Part shown: in pieces, positions 39,566 through 49,347 of the stretch | How positions within the stretch are numbered: the stretch's first letter is position 1 | How the letters are laid out: each line of letters opens with the position of its first letter | From: Acinetobacter colistiniresistens | GTDB taxonomy: Bacteria > Pseudomonadota > Gammaproteobacteria > Pseudomonadales > Moraxellaceae | DNA length: 64,000 nt | NCBI RefSeq assembly: GCF_000413935.1 | Contig: NZ_KE340379.1 | Location: 1-64,000 of the forward strand | Reading direction: 5' to 3' | Notes under the pieces: model-generated | The model's database searches: none | What the model was told of the DNA's origin: nothing | Seen by the model: the letters and a program-made list of their open reading frames with translations, nothing else | Program-made: the position numbers and the translations under genes

Positions 39566-40471
39566 ATGTACGCGCCAGTGGAGTCCAATCAAGGATTTAA
39601 TTTCAAGCCAGAGCTTCCGACAAGTTCGGCGTATTATCGCCTGTTGAAGAAACTTCGTCGTCAGGTTGGGCATGCAATTCGTGATTACAACATGATTGAA
39701 GATGGTGATAAGGTCATGGTATGTGTGTCTGGTGGTAAAGACAGCTATACCTTGCTGGATATCTTGTTGCAGTTTAAACGTATTGCACCGATCAATTTTG
39801 ATATTGTGGCGGTGAATCTGGATCAAAAACAGCCAGGTTTCCCTGAAGATGTTTTGCCACGCTATATGGAAGAAAACAATATTCCATATTACATCTTGGA
39901 AAAAGATACCTATACCATTACTAAGCGCCTAACCCCTGAGGGTAAAACCTATTGTGCGGTGTGTTCACGCTTACGTCGTGGTTCGTTATATGGTTTCGCT
40001 CAAGAGATTGGCGCAACCAAAGTCGCGTTGGGTCACCATCGTGATGACATCATGGCCACTTTCTTTTTGAATTTATTCCATGGTGGTAGTTTGAAGGCGA
40101 TGCCGCCAAAACTTCTTTCTTCAGACAAAAAGAATATTTTGATTCGTCCTTTGGCCTATGTCGAAGAAAAAGACATTATTAAATATGCTGAGTTACGCCA
40201 GTTCCCGATCATTCCGTGTAACTTATGTGGTTCACAAGAGAACTTGCAACGCGCCATCATTAACGACATGTTACGTGAGTGGGATAAGCAGCATCCAAAA
40301 CGCTTACACAGTATCTTTGGTGCACTACAGAACGTTTCTCCATCACAACTGGCGGATCGTGAATTATTTGATTTCGAAGCGTTGGATGGCCAACGTGAAT
40401 TTGATCTGAAAGATCCAGAAGAGATGAAAAACCGTCTGGATGTGGTCAATCTGAGTTTTGCTGCTGAGTAA
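39566..40471 (+). CDS. ttcA: tRNA 2-thiocytidine(32) synthetase TtcA
   Basis: 301 aa. The PP-loop SGGKDS is at 55-60. The [4Fe-4S] cysteines are in CAVC (130 and 133) and CNLC (218 and 221). The family stretch [19 protein letters not shown] is intact. TtcA adenylates C32 of certain tRNAs and inserts sulfur. The ATG follows ~170 bases of DNA after the DnaA-box cluster. A terminator closes the unit. Confidence 0.97.
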   Translation: MYAPVESNQGFNFKPELPTSSAYYRLLKKLRRQVGHAIRDYNMIEDGDKVMVCVSGGKDSYTLLDILLQFKRIAPINFDIVAVNLDQKQPGFPEDVLPRYMEENNIPYYILEKDTYTITKRLTPEGKTYCAVCSRLRRGSLYGFAQEIGATKVALGHHRDDIMATFFLNLFHGGSLKAMPPKLLSSDKKNILIRPLAYVEEKDIIKYAELRQFPIIPCNLCGSQENLQRAIINDMLREWDKQHPKRLHSIFGALQNVSPSQLADRELFDFEALDGQREFDLKDPEEMKNRLDVVNLSFAAE

Positions 40472-40487
40472 AGTGTAAAACTTTTTG

Positions 40488-40517
40488 AAAAGGTACTTGT
40501 TAAGTACCTTTTTTTTA
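40488..40517 (+). terminator. intrinsic terminator after ttcA
   Basis: AAAAGGTACTT, loop GTT, AAGTACCTTTTTTTT: an 11-bp stem with a long T-run. Confidence 0.95.
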
Positions 40518-40667
40518 TAAAAAATTTAAAAATTGAATCCTGCGTACAAAAAATCATAGCCTAAAATAAAAATTACATGCTATAACAGGGCACAAGCAAA
40601 TTGCTTCATGTGATGTCGTCTGGATAGATGGCACAAGAAATTGAACAAATACATTTGAGGAATAATC

Positions 40668-41051
40668 ATGGCTGCATTTTTAACTGATGATTGGTTTGCA
40701 ACTGTTGAAAAACTGACTGCTGAAGCTGGTGATTTAAACTTGCCACCTGCACTTGCGAATTTAGCGATTAACTTGGTTGTAACAGATGCAGCTGGTAATA
40801 CAGAGTTGGCTTTAGATGCGGGTAAAATCCAAAAAGGTTTATCTTCAAATGCTAAAACGACTTTGAACATGGATGCTGAAACATTACGTAAAGTATTCTT
40901 AGAGTTTGATATGGCTGCTGCAATGCAGGCATTCATGACAGGCAAAATCAAAGTACAAGGTGATATGTCTCAGCTGATGGCTTTACAAACTGCTAAGCCA
41001 AGCCAAGAGCAAAAAGATTTATTCAAGAAAGTTCTTGAGCAAACTGCTTAA
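40668..41051 (+). CDS. SCP2 sterol-binding domain protein
   Basis: 127 aa, single SCP2-like domain: LPPALANLAINLVVTDAAGN, then AKTTLNMDAETLRKVFLEF and GKIKVQGDMSQLMAL, the usual closing strand and helix. Such stand-alone proteins bind lipids or hydrophobic ligands; in bacteria the true ligand is unknown. There is no signal peptide. GAGGAAT precedes the ATG. It is a single gene between two terminators. Confidence 0.9.
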   Translation: MAAFLTDDWFATVEKLTAEAGDLNLPPALANLAINLVVTDAAGNTELALDAGKIQKGLSSNAKTTLNMDAETLRKVFLEFDMAAAMQAFMTGKIKVQGDMSQLMALQTAKPSQEQKDLFKKVLEQTA

Positions 41052-41064
41052 TTTCTCTCTTCAT

Positions 41065-41097
41065 AAAAAAAGCTTACCCTGAGGTAAGCTTTTTTTT
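41065..41097. terminator. bidirectional terminator
   Basis: AAAAAAAGCTTACC, loop CTGA, GGTAAGCTTTTTTTT: a 14-bp stem between the SCP2 gene and the convergent mltF-like gene. Confidence 0.95.
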
Positions 41098-41105
41098 CAT
41101 TTAAT

Positions 41106-42215
41106 TTAGACATCTACACGGTTGTTAGTTTTGAGATGCTCTAAATAGGTACGAATACGGGTAACGTATTGAACAGCCTGTTTATAACGACCATTACGTG
41201 CCTGATTACGCTGTAAGTGATCGTACAGGTTAACCCACTGGTTCGGATCTTTACCTTGCGCACGGATTCGTTTTTGAATCTGGCTAACTGCACCTGGGCC
41301 CATATTGTAGGCAACCAATGCATACCAGTTACGGTCCGGATAAGGGACGTTAGAAAACTGATCTAACATCAGATCAAAGTATTTGGCACCGCCTTGAATG
41401 CTTTGAACAGGATCGGAGCGATTACTTACTCCCATTGCTTGCGCTGTACTATTGGTCAACATCATCAAACCACGGACACCAGTGGGAGAAACTGAAGTCG
41501 GTTTAAGATAGGACTCTTGATAGCCAATCGCTGCAAGTAAGTGCCAATCTAAATTGTATTTAGAAGCGCTCTGTTTAAAACTGGCTTTGTAAATTGGTAA
41601 ACGTTGCTTCAAATCTCTTTGAATGGTTGACCAAGACTCAGGCTTAACCACATTACGGTTATAGAATGAGGCCAATTGCTGTGTCATACCCGATTGTTTA
41701 CTTTGACAGATAAAACCACTGGCAGTTAGTGTGAGTGGGTCATCCGCTTGTTTAAACACCCAATTCAATTGAGGGTTTAAACCATTTTTACTCAAACTTG
41801 CTTGATCACCACAGCTCGCTGAAAATGAAACCAGTTGTTTATTTTCAATTGCAGCCAGATTGGCAGTTGTCATGGCAATGTTTGCTTTACCTTGTGCAAC
41901 CCATTTCAATGCGGTGGCATTGTCTGGAACGGTTTTGAAATCGAGTTTTACATTTAAGCTTTGTGCATATTTGCGCGTTAAATCGTATCCAAAACCATGT
42001 AGGAATTCATCTTCTTTGAAGACGGTTGTTGGGTTTTCAACAGCAACCACCGTTAAGACATTCGTGTTCACAACGGTGTTGTATTGATGTGATTTTTCAG
42101 CATTCAAGCTATTGAACGGCAGGATTGCAACACCTAAGGCCAAAGCTTGAAAAGGTCGTTTGGAAGATAAAGAGTTAAGGCTAGGCCTCGACCCAGAACT
42201 TGAATTACTGTGCAT
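41106..42215 (-). CDS. mltF: MltF-like membrane-bound lytic transglycosylase
   Basis: 369 aa. A hydrophobic N-terminal signal (FQALALGVAILPFNSLNA) is followed by a periplasmic solute-binding-like domain (~50-190) and an SLT domain with catalytic Glu in AAIGYQESYLKP, then GVRGLMMLTNSTA and VAYNMGPGAV. This two-domain order is that of MltF, where the first domain controls the muramidase. It is somewhat shorter than E. coli MltF (518 aa), mostly in the first domain. Confidence 0.88.
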   Translation of the reverse strand: MHSNSSSGSRPSLNSLSSKRPFQALALGVAILPFNSLNAEKSHQYNTVVNTNVLTVVAVENPTTVFKEDEFLHGFGYDLTRKYAQSLNVKLDFKTVPDNATALKWVAQGKANIAMTTANLAAIENKQLVSFSASCGDQASLSKNGLNPQLNWVFKQADDPLTLTASGFICQSKQSGMTQQLASFYNRNVVKPESWSTIQRDLKQRLPIYKASFKQSASKYNLDWHLLAAIGYQESYLKPTSVSPTGVRGLMMLTNSTAQAMGVSNRSDPVQSIQGGAKYFDLMLDQFSNVPYPDRNWYALVAYNMGPGAVSQIQKRIRAQGKDPNQWVNLYDHLQRNQARNGRYKQAVQYVTRIRTYLEHLKTNNRVDV

Positions 42216-42541
42216 GTTGTCTCCGCTACAGGTAATTTATGCCCAAAAAGTTAAGTAAAACAATGCCTTAACTTTTAAAAGTTGATAAATTCAATAAGGG
42301 GTGGGCAAGTCATGAACGTCATTCAAAATGACATTAATTAAAGGGAAAATAATGCAAATGTTTCACAACATTTACAAAGTGTATAAAAAATAAACAAAAA
42401 CAAACTTAGGGGCGCATATTAAGCGGCAAAATAAAGAATGTCAAATTTTGTTCAATAAAAAAGCGAGAGTTGCATCACAAACCTATGATTCGAAAAAGAA
42501 TAAAATTTATACACTTTAGTCGTGGTGAAATAAGGAATACA
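42216..42541. other. 326-bp intergenic region, no gene seen
   Basis: AT-rich DNA between the divergent mltF-like gene and greB. It presumably carries both promoters. No further gene or RNA could be recognised. Confidence 0.6.
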
Positions 42542-42622
42542 ATGCAAAAACTTGTAAATGGACTGTTGTATTCACGTATTGGGGCTTATGAAATCGAATT
42601 TAATTACGCGTACTGGACATGA
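42542..42622 (+). CDS. 26-codon upstream ORF overlapping the start of greB
   Basis: AAGGA is 5 bases before its ATG, a better ribosome site than that of greB. It begins MQKLVNGLLYSRIG and stops 34 bases inside greB in another frame. Ribosomes on it would cover the greB start, so it may set greB translation. It may also be chance. Confidence 0.35.
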   Translation: MQKLVNGLLYSRIGAYEIEFNYAYWT

Positions 42623-43076
42623 CCTATTGGTTGCTGAGTTGAAGAAACTTTGGCATGAGGAGCGGCCTGAAATTACCAAGAAGGTAAATTGGGCGGCAAG
42701 TCTAGGTGATCGTTCAGAAAATGCGGACTATCAATACAATAAACAATTATTGAGAAAAATTGATCGTCGGGTTCGCTATTTAGGAAAACGTTTAGAAGAA
42801 TTAAAGATTGTAGATTATGTGCCTGAGCAAGAGGGCAAGGTCTATTTTGGTGCCTGGGTTGAAATTGAAAATGAGACTGGGGAGCAAAAAAGCTTGCGTA
42901 TAGTCGGTGTCGATGAAATTTATGATCACCATCCCCAGCATATCTCGATTGAATCACCGATGGCACGCGCATTACTCAGTAAACAGGTCGATGATGAGGT
43001 TGAAGTACATACACCATTGGGTAAAAAACTGTGGTATATCAACTCAATTCGCTATGAAAAGCCTGAAAATGCATAA
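42588..43076 (+). CDS. greB: transcription elongation factor GreB
   Basis: 162 aa from MKSNLITRTGHDLL; the frame opens 10 codons earlier, but this start matches GreB. The GreB-type tip SLGDRSENADYQYNKQLLRK has acidic residues for polymerase-assisted RNA cleavage. The C-terminal domain holds MARALLSKQVDDEVEV. A second Gre factor, GreA, is encoded at 10.9 kb. It is the last core gene before tRNA-Ser. Confidence 0.95.
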   Translation: MKSNLITRTGHDLLVAELKKLWHEERPEITKKVNWAASLGDRSENADYQYNKQLLRKIDRRVRYLGKRLEELKIVDYVPEQEGKVYFGAWVEIENETGEQKSLRIVGVDEIYDHHPQHISIESPMARALLSKQVDDEVEVHTPLGKKLWYINSIRYEKPENA

Positions 43077-43172
43077 AAAAACAGGTTGTTGAGTTTATTT
43101 TGAGCATTTGATGCATGTTTTTAAATAAAAGATTTGCCAAGTCGAACTTTTATTTATATGATAGCCGCCATT

Positions 43173-43262
43173 GGAAGCGTGGCAGAGCGGTTTAATGCAC
43201 CGGTCTTGAAAACCGACGAGGGTGTGAGTCCTCCGTGAGTTCGAATCTCACCGCTTCCGCCA
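43173..43262 (+). tRNA. tRNA-Ser (anticodon UGA)
   Basis: 90 bases including encoded CCA. The acceptor arms GGAAGCG and CGCTTCC, anticodon TGA in GGTCTTGAAAACC, a long variable arm typical of Ser and the T-loop GTTCGAATC are all present. Its 3' end is the left border of the island, a common tyrosine-integrase target. Confidence 0.97.
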
Positions 43263-43270
43263 AATATCGA

Positions 43271-43304
43271 AATAAGCCCTTGTTTTTACAAGGGCTTATT
43301 TTTT
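43271..43304 (+). terminator. intrinsic terminator after tRNA-Ser
   Basis: AATAAGCCCTTGT, a TTTT loop and ACAAGGGCTTATT form a 13-bp stem followed by a T-run. It lies just outside the tRNA, possibly on the island side of the junction. Confidence 0.92.
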
Positions 43305-43938
43305 ATCTACACTTTTGTCCCACAATGTAACCCACATTAAAATTCTGATTAAATCAATGGTAACTGGATGAAATTGGTAGCCTTTGGACAGTTGCTTAAA
43401 GTTGCAAGTTGTTTATCGTACTTCAAAATAAAAAACTATATTCAGGTCTTTAGCATCACTTTGACTATTTATTATTTCATTGATTCCAAGCTCCATTCAG
43501 CCTTTTATAAATCACATGTGTTTTCTTCCTGTTAGTTAGGAGAGCAAGCAGTATTGTGTTGAGACTGTGCTATAAAGCCCAAATTAAAAATTACTATAAC
43601 CAAAATCTCACTATTGTCCGAACCACCACTTTTTATCAAATTGTCTGGTCATGCTAGTCATTATTCTCATACCTGACTTGTTTTATGTTTGCCCATTCTT
43701 ACTGAACCACAGCGTTACAGGTGTGGTTTTCTTATGCCTATTTTTGGCGTGAACCTTTCTCAAATACCCCTTATTTCTTGCCAAAATTTTAAGAAATAAA
43801 TATTAAAAAATTAATATTTAGAACATTGAATTTCATGAAATATAGATATTTAATTTAAGGTATAGAATTTTAATATTTTTTATAAAACTCTTTCCAATAG
43901 GTACTTTCAGTACAATTTTATGTTATTTTTTAAATTTA
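43305..43938. other. 634-bp gene-free left edge of the island
   Basis: No convincing gene, RNA or insertion sequence is seen. The DNA becomes very AT-rich toward 43800-43940. It is likely an att-proximal zone and the promoter region of the next gene. Confidence 0.55.
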
Positions 43939-46479
43939 TTGTATAGAAATGAGTTGTTAAAAGTGCAGAAACTATGGTTGGGAATTGATGAAGAGTTTTT
44001 CCAAAGAGTATTTGCGTACTTAAAAAGTAAGTTTGAAGTTAAATTTTCTGCTTTAAATGCTACGCAAAAAAATACGGGGAAATATATTTATCATGAGAGC
44101 ATCGTGGCTCTAGAAAGTGTGCATGAGGTTCTTCGAAAAATTGAAAATGGATCTGCTCCAACCAGAGAAGACTATGAAGAGGCACTCAAGCAAAATAATG
44201 ATGGGCGACAAAAAGAAATTATAGACTTCTATAAAAAGTTGGCTTTGCTCAATGATAGTGAGTTCGATGCTTTTGAGCATTTTCGTCGTTTTTACTACTT
44301 TGATTCAGTGATTAGTAGTTATTCAGTCTTCTTGGATCAATATGTGAATCCTGACTTCAATGAGGATAAGTATCCTAGGATAGATCGAAACAATAACCTT
44401 GGTAAAATTACTACTAATGACAAATTGTCTAGGATGGTAGGAGCATGGGATAAAAAAAATTTTAATGCGAATATGGTTTTTCAATTTATTGAAGGTTATC
44501 AGGCATGGTTGTCATTACCACCACCCAGTGCAGAGATAGTGAAAGACCGCTATCATTCGATTCGTGAAACTATTAATCAGCAGAATGATTTGTATAAAAA
44601 GCTTTTGCGTGATTATGAAGAATTAAATACGAATGTTAATAAGATTGGCATTAGTGTCGTAGATATTGTTTTACCATATAGTCTAGGTGATGGGGATCAC
44701 TCTGAATTGTTATCAACTCAACAATTAGTGGGCTTTATAAATTGGTTGGAATATGCGTTTAGCAGGGATCAAGGGCTATTGTTCATTGTCAATCATGCTT
44801 ACGCCAGAAGTAACAATTACTTTGTCTTATCTTATTTATTCCTCTATAACGCCAAGATCCATAAAAACTCAACAGCACTATCGATACTAATTAAGGAAAG
44901 CATATATCGATTTTTTAAAGGGAATGATGAGCAGGTAAAAGTTATAAATCGGGAGGGGATGATAAAAAAATTATATCCAAATGAAACTTTTACAGGGGTA
45001 CTATCATCAAAAAAAGAAAAAGAAGCCTTTCGTGATAAATTTTTGAAGTATTTCTTATCCAGTATTTTTCTTATAAATTTTGAAAAAGATGAGGACTTAG
45101 AGTATCTGGAAGCTAGTAGAAATCTCACATTGAATAACTATAGATTCTACAAGGAAAAAATATTAAATGATGCTCATGTAGCAGAGTATAAGTTTGCAGC
45201 CTCTGAAGAGGAAAAAGAAAAAAAACCAAGAATCACTCATTTGAGTCAGTTGGTTGGTAGACGCATTGAAAAAGATAAATTTTTTGGCAATAAAGAATTA
45301 CCAAAAGATGCAATTTCACAGCTTCAATTGATGAAATTTCTATATATGCAGCAAGGTATTGAGAAAATGTCTGAAAGAACCATAAATGACCTGATGCGGG
45401 TTGAGTCATTTTTGATGAGATTGATGTATTTGCCTGTTTATGAATTTAGTAAAACATACACGCAAAGGGATTTTTATCCTACTCCTGCATTTGCAAAGTT
45501 ATCGTTGCTGTTCCAGCAATTTTTATTGATTTTAGAAATGAGGTGCTTTGAAAATGAAAAGGTATTGCCAAAAAAATTAATAAGTAAAGCTATTTCCTTT
45601 ATTGATTGCTTTAGTTACTATTTAGAGAAAAACTATAAGATTCACGAAATTGCTAATTTAAAAAAAGATTTAGAGCGCTATAAGAATGGGCGATTGAGAT
45701 CAATGATTCAGGAAGAACGAATAGCATTACGAAAGTGTAGTAAAAAAGCTGAATCCATTCAGGAGTATTTGATCAAAGTACTTGATAAAGATGCGGTTAT
45801 ACTTCGCTTTATCTTTAAATGTGGTAATTTTGAACAGCATGAAGCCAACAAATTTGATGAGATGTTTAGGGATTATACCAATAATCTTAAACGTCGTTAT
45901 ACTGAGGGCTTCCGTCTTGAAGGGTATGTTGGCGCATACATTCCTCATGGATACGAACATTACATTGATGCAACACTGATTTTCCAGAATGATAAAAATA
46001 CAGACAATAACATTAGATACTTAAAAGCGTCTGTGGCTCAATATTGGAGAAATTATGTTGAAAATAAAGGGAAGCAAATTCAGGAATATAAGAAAAGACA
46101 AAAAAATTCCAAGCTTCAAAGTGATGCTAATCCGTTTAGTTGTTTTGAAAATCAACAATTAATAGCTCGATCCATAGAGATAGTTAAAACTGAAGCTGTA
46201 TTGAATCAGAGCTATGTGGAAATATTTCAAGGGCAAAAAAAACTTCAGAAGTTATTTATTGAAAAAATATCCCTTTACTACGCTTACAGTCCTATGATCT
46301 TGGTAGTACCCGATGACTATGAATTATTACCTCGTAAAAATTGCCTGATTCTTGGGCGAGTACGTTCGGCACACCCCAAAAAGGACAATCAACCTGTCTC
46401 ATCATCTCCAGATGAAATAGAGGAATTTGTAGAAAAAGAAATAACCTCTGAGCTGATGAGTGATGACAGCTCTGGATAA
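43939..46479 (+). CDS. 846-aa island protein with YagK/YfjJ-like C-terminal region
   Basis: There is no ATG near the front. The frame opens at TTG 43939; GTG at 43963 (reading MQKLWLGIDEEFF) with GAG upstream is a good alternative. Residues ~1-600 are helical, charged and unrecognised. Residues ~617-725 (VILRFIFKCGN ... RYLKASVAQYWRNYVENKG) line up by eye with the following YagK/YfjJ protein across the LRRY/DRRK helix, the GYVGAYIP strand and the YW-N-x-x-N-x-G helix. The HxH of the neighbour is not kept (HYIDATLIF). It is therefore probably a relative of a replication initiator without the nuclease centre. The codon use is strongly AT-rich. Confidence 0.75.
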   Translation: MYRNELLKVQKLWLGIDEEFFQRVFAYLKSKFEVKFSALNATQKNTGKYIYHESIVALESVHEVLRKIENGSAPTREDYEEALKQNNDGRQKEIIDFYKKLALLNDSEFDAFEHFRRFYYFDSVISSYSVFLDQYVNPDFNEDKYPRIDRNNNLGKITTNDKLSRMVGAWDKKNFNANMVFQFIEGYQAWLSLPPPSAEIVKDRYHSIRETINQQNDLYKKLLRDYEELNTNVNKIGISVVDIVLPYSLGDGDHSELLSTQQLVGFINWLEYAFSRDQGLLFIVNHAYARSNNYFVLSYLFLYNAKIHKNSTALSILIKESIYRFFKGNDEQVKVINREGMIKKLYPNETFTGVLSSKKEKEAFRDKFLKYFLSSIFLINFEKDEDLEYLEASRNLTLNNYRFYKEKILNDAHVAEYKFAASEEEKEKKPRITHLSQLVGRRIEKDKFFGNKELPKDAISQLQLMKFLYMQQGIEKMSERTINDLMRVESFLMRLMYLPVYEFSKTYTQRDFYPTPAFAKLSLLFQQFLLILEMRCFENEKVLPKKLISKAISFIDCFSYYLEKNYKIHEIANLKKDLERYKNGRLRSMIQEERIALRKCSKKAESIQEYLIKVLDKDAVILRFIFKCGNFEQHEANKFDEMFRDYTNNLKRRYTEGFRLEGYVGAYIPHGYEHYIDATLIFQNDKNTDNNIRYLKASVAQYWRNYVENKGKQIQEYKKRQKNSKLQSDANPFSCFENQQLIARSIEIVKTEAVLNQSYVEIFQGQKKLQKLFIEKISLYYAYSPMILVVPDDYELLPRKNCLILGRVRSAHPKKDNQPVSSSPDEIEEFVEKEITSELMSDDSSG

Positions 46480-46899
46480 GGTTTAAAAACTTGTGCAATT
46501 GTGATGACTTTCTTGGGCTAGAAAAGCCGTAACTATTGTTTCTACGCTAGCTTAATTTATGAGGAGGCAGTAAAGCCATCTAATGGTTGAAGAGCCATAT
46601 TTCATCAGGGGTTTTGGGGCTGTCTCATCAATTATTTTCCATACCAAGAATTAGAAAGTATGGCTAGGATATAAATTTAATTATTATATAAATATTTAAT
46701 AAACAATGGATTAAGTAATAGTCCAATCAAGTAATCCCAAGAGTGATAACTATGAGTTCTCTATTTTTATAGAATTTAGTGTTATTGGCAAATTGAGTAA
46801 TCGAGTCCTAAGAACTCCATAACTGACCAGTTAGATTTTTGGGTAATTAAATACAGTGACATCTCTCCTATGACTTACCAGCAAATAGGAGATACATAC
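46480..46899. other. 420-bp gap with a small palindrome
   Basis: AT-rich DNA without a gene. TAACTG-AC-CAGTTA (46820-46833) is an inverted repeat 66 bases before the YagK/YfjJ start, so it could be an operator or a replication-nick site. Nothing else stands out. Confidence 0.4.
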
Positions 46900-47748
46900 A
46901 TGAACCATAGTGAACTATTGATTAAGATTGAAGACCTGATGTTGTATATCTGCTCAGGAAAATGTTATTGGAAAGATGTTCAATCTGAATTGGAAGATTA
47001 TCGTAAAAAAGCCATAGAAATTTATGATTCTGACATTGAATACTCTCCGTTGTTACAAGGCTATTTTGATCTGATGTCTATTGAACGTTCATGTAGTTTT
47101 GGAAGAGCAACAAACTCAAGCAGATCACTATTTCATTCTAAGACTGATTTCAAAAACTTCTGTGATGAACTTTTAGATGAGCATGATCGTTTCATTAACC
47201 GACATAAACGACAACGGCAACGTAATTTCAGGGCATTAAAAGATGAGTTTGAAGACCTGCTAGATAATCATTGTAAATTGCTACTGGTACGTGTAGACGT
47301 AGGTTATCTATATGAAGCTGACACAGGCATTCGTCAATTTGATGCTGACCTTAACATTTTGCGAAGTCGTATTCGTGACCGTCGAAAATGTTTCAAGGGT
47401 GTACTTGCTTATTCATGGGCAATTGAACAGGGGCGAGCTAAAGGCTATCACTGTCATTTTCTTTTTATCTATAATGGTTCGATCCATAGGCGTGATGGGT
47501 ACTATGCTGAAGAGATAGGCAAGACATGGATGAATATTACCCAAAATAATGGTTTTTATTTTAGCTGTCATCGAAAAGGTCATAAGGACAGTTATCGCAG
47601 GCAAGGCATTTTAGGTATTGGGATGATTTATCGGAACAATAACGATGAAGTGAAAAATGCTTTGAACGCTATTAGCTATTTGGCAAGGGCTGAGAAGAAA
47701 GACCAATATTTAAGAGAAAAAATTAAAGGGATGCGTTGCTTTGGATAA
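46900..47748 (+). CDS. YagK/YfjJ family (inovirus Gp2-like) protein
   Basis: 282 aa from MNHSELLIKIED, chosen for AGGAG 9 bases upstream; an ATG 30 bases earlier is possible. The C-terminal half has the family pattern: RVDVGYLYEAD, FKGVLAYSWAIEQG, GYHCHFLFIY with His184 and His186 as an HxH metal site, KTWMNI and ISYLARAEK with Tyr260. This resembles the HUH plus Tyr layout of rolling-circle initiators. Such proteins occur in phage satellites and islands such as CP4-57/CP4-6. Its nicking activity is inferred, not known. A terminator follows. Confidence 0.82.
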   Translation: MNHSELLIKIEDLMLYICSGKCYWKDVQSELEDYRKKAIEIYDSDIEYSPLLQGYFDLMSIERSCSFGRATNSSRSLFHSKTDFKNFCDELLDEHDRFINRHKRQRQRNFRALKDEFEDLLDNHCKLLLVRVDVGYLYEADTGIRQFDADLNILRSRIRDRRKCFKGVLAYSWAIEQGRAKGYHCHFLFIYNGSIHRRDGYYAEEIGKTWMNITQNNGFYFSCHRKGHKDSYRRQGILGIGMIYRNNNDEVKNALNAISYLARAEKKDQYLREKIKGMRCFG

Positions 47749-47829
47749 ATGTTGATTCCAAAAATTCATAGATATACATCATTAACATGAAGATTGAATG
47801 TTTTCTTTTTCCCTTACATTCAAAAACAT

Positions 47830-47855
47830 AGGCTTGCCGATCGGTAAGCCTTTTT
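47830..47855 (+). terminator. intrinsic terminator after the YagK/YfjJ gene
   Basis: AGGCTTGCC, loop GATC, GGTAAGCCT, then TTTTTC: a 9-bp stem with one wobble pair. Confidence 0.82.
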
Positions 47856-47875
47856 CATTTAATAAGGATTATCTT

Positions 47876-48142
47876 ATGAATATTACATGCCCATATTGCT
47901 ACTCTGAAAATATTAGCCGCTCAACATCAGCATCTAGACGTTCTAATACTTATGGTTCTATGGCTGGTGCAGGAGTTGGTACGATGATTTCTAAAAGCTT
48001 GCCTATACCGATGTCACCATTATTGGGCGGATTAATGGGAGCAGTTGTAGGAGGGCTAATTGATAGTTTGACACAGCCCTCACAGCCACAGCAGCCTACC
48101 GCTTATTTCCACTGCAACAATTGCCAGTGCAATTTCAACTAG
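47876..48142 (+). CDS. zinc-ribbon protein with a glycine-rich membrane segment
   Basis: 88 aa from MNITCPYCYSEN; AAGGATT is placed correctly upstream and the 26 open codons before it are not needed. CPYC near the start and CNNCQC at the end would bind one zinc. Between them is a glycine-zipper-like hydrophobic stretch (GAGVGTMISK, LLGGLMGAVVGGLI) that could insert into a membrane. Function unknown. It is the first gene of the module that continues with DUF932, 17 bases on. Confidence 0.7.
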   Translation: MNITCPYCYSENISRSTSASRRSNTYGSMAGAGVGTMISKSLPIPMSPLLGGLMGAVVGGLIDSLTQPSQPQQPTAYFHCNNCQCNFN

Positions 48143-48159
48143 GGACAGGAGAAATCATC

Positions 48160-49194
48160 ATGGCACATCAACTTGAACAAATGGCGTATGTCGGTGAAAC
48201 CCCGTGGCATGGACTGGGTAATCAACTCAGTCCACATCAACCGATTGAAGTCTGGGCACAGCAGGCAGGCATGGATTGGCGTATTGAATCATCCAATGTG
48301 AGTTACATGGCAAAGAATGATCGGGGACAAAGCATCATCCTGCCTTATGAGGAACAGCGTGTCTTATACCGTTCTGATACCCATGCACCTTTATCGGTGG
48401 TCAGCCAACGCTTTCAGGAAGTTCAACCCAAAGAAATCCTTGAGTTTTATCGTGATCTGACTGAACAATCAGGCTTTGAACTGGAAACCGCAGGCGTTCT
48501 TAAAGGTGGCAAGAAGTTCTGGGCTTTGGCACGTACAGGACAAAGTACAGCCTTAAAGGTCAAGGATGTCAGTAATGGCTATATTCTTCTCGCTACAGCA
48601 TGTGATGGCACACTTGCCACAACTGCACAATTTACCAGTATCCGTGTGGTGTGTAACAACACGCTGGCAATTGCCTTACGTGGACAGAATACCAGTGCAG
48701 GCGTAGTCAAAGTTCCACATAGCACCCGATTTGATGCGGAAAAGGTCAAACAACAATTGGGTATTTCAGTACGTGCATGGGATGAGCATATGTATGAAAT
48801 GAAACAACTCAGTCAGCGTAAAGTCACCCAACAGGAAGCGGCAGCCTACTTTGATGTGGTATTTAACAATACCAGTCTAAGCATTGCCGAACAGGATGAC
48901 AGCATTATCCAGTTCTACCGTAATGTGGCAAATCAAGACAATGCGACCAATAAAACTGAACCGAATGGACGAGCCATGTCCAAAGTCATGGATATCTTTA
49001 ATGGTCAGGGACGAGGTGCAGAACTCAGTTCAGCCAAAGGTACAGCCTATGGTTTGCTGTGTAGTATCACTGAGTTTGTCGATCACGAACGTCGAGCCAT
49101 GAGTACCGATCACCGACTGGATTCTGCATGGTTTGGTACAGGTGCAGCCATGAAACAGCGAGGACTGGAACAGGCGTTAAGAATGGTGGCTTAA
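48160..49194 (+). CDS. DUF932 phage/plasmid-like protein
   Basis: 344 aa from MAHQLEQMAYVGETPWHGLG, with AGGAG upstream. It has the DUF932 / TIGR03299 hallmarks: TPWHGLG near the start, SVVSQRFQEVQPKEILEF, FWALARTG and CDGTLATTAQFTSIRVVCNNTLAIA. The family is widespread on plasmids and phages next to single-strand annealing or exonuclease genes, but its biochemical role is unknown. The next gene is a YqaJ exonuclease, the usual neighbourhood. A terminator separates them. Confidence 0.9.
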   Translation: MAHQLEQMAYVGETPWHGLGNQLSPHQPIEVWAQQAGMDWRIESSNVSYMAKNDRGQSIILPYEEQRVLYRSDTHAPLSVVSQRFQEVQPKEILEFYRDLTEQSGFELETAGVLKGGKKFWALARTGQSTALKVKDVSNGYILLATACDGTLATTAQFTSIRVVCNNTLAIALRGQNTSAGVVKVPHSTRFDAEKVKQQLGISVRAWDEHMYEMKQLSQRKVTQQEAAAYFDVVFNNTSLSIAEQDDSIIQFYRNVANQDNATNKTEPNGRAMSKVMDIFNGQGRGAELSSAKGTAYGLLCSITEFVDHERRAMSTDHRLDSAWFGTGAAMKQRGLEQALRMVA

Positions 49195-49281
49195 CTTTAG
49201 TTGGATTTGAGTCAATCAAATTAGCCTAAGCAAATACCCATTGCTTACTCTCTATTTTCTTCTACCCAAAAACTCCCTTTT

Positions 49282-49309
49282 GCCACATCGCCCTGATGTG
49301 GCTTTTTTT
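49282..49309 (+). terminator. intrinsic terminator after the DUF932 gene
   Basis: GCCACATC, loop GCCCT, GATGTGGC, then TTTTTTT. Confidence 0.92.
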
Positions 49310-49347
49310 ATGCCGCAATTTTAATTTTTACAGACATGGAGTATCTA

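Noticed and set aside
40156..40557. 133-aa minus-strand frame opposite ttcA
   Set aside because: Ser/Phe-rich antisense frame without family features; ttcA is certain.
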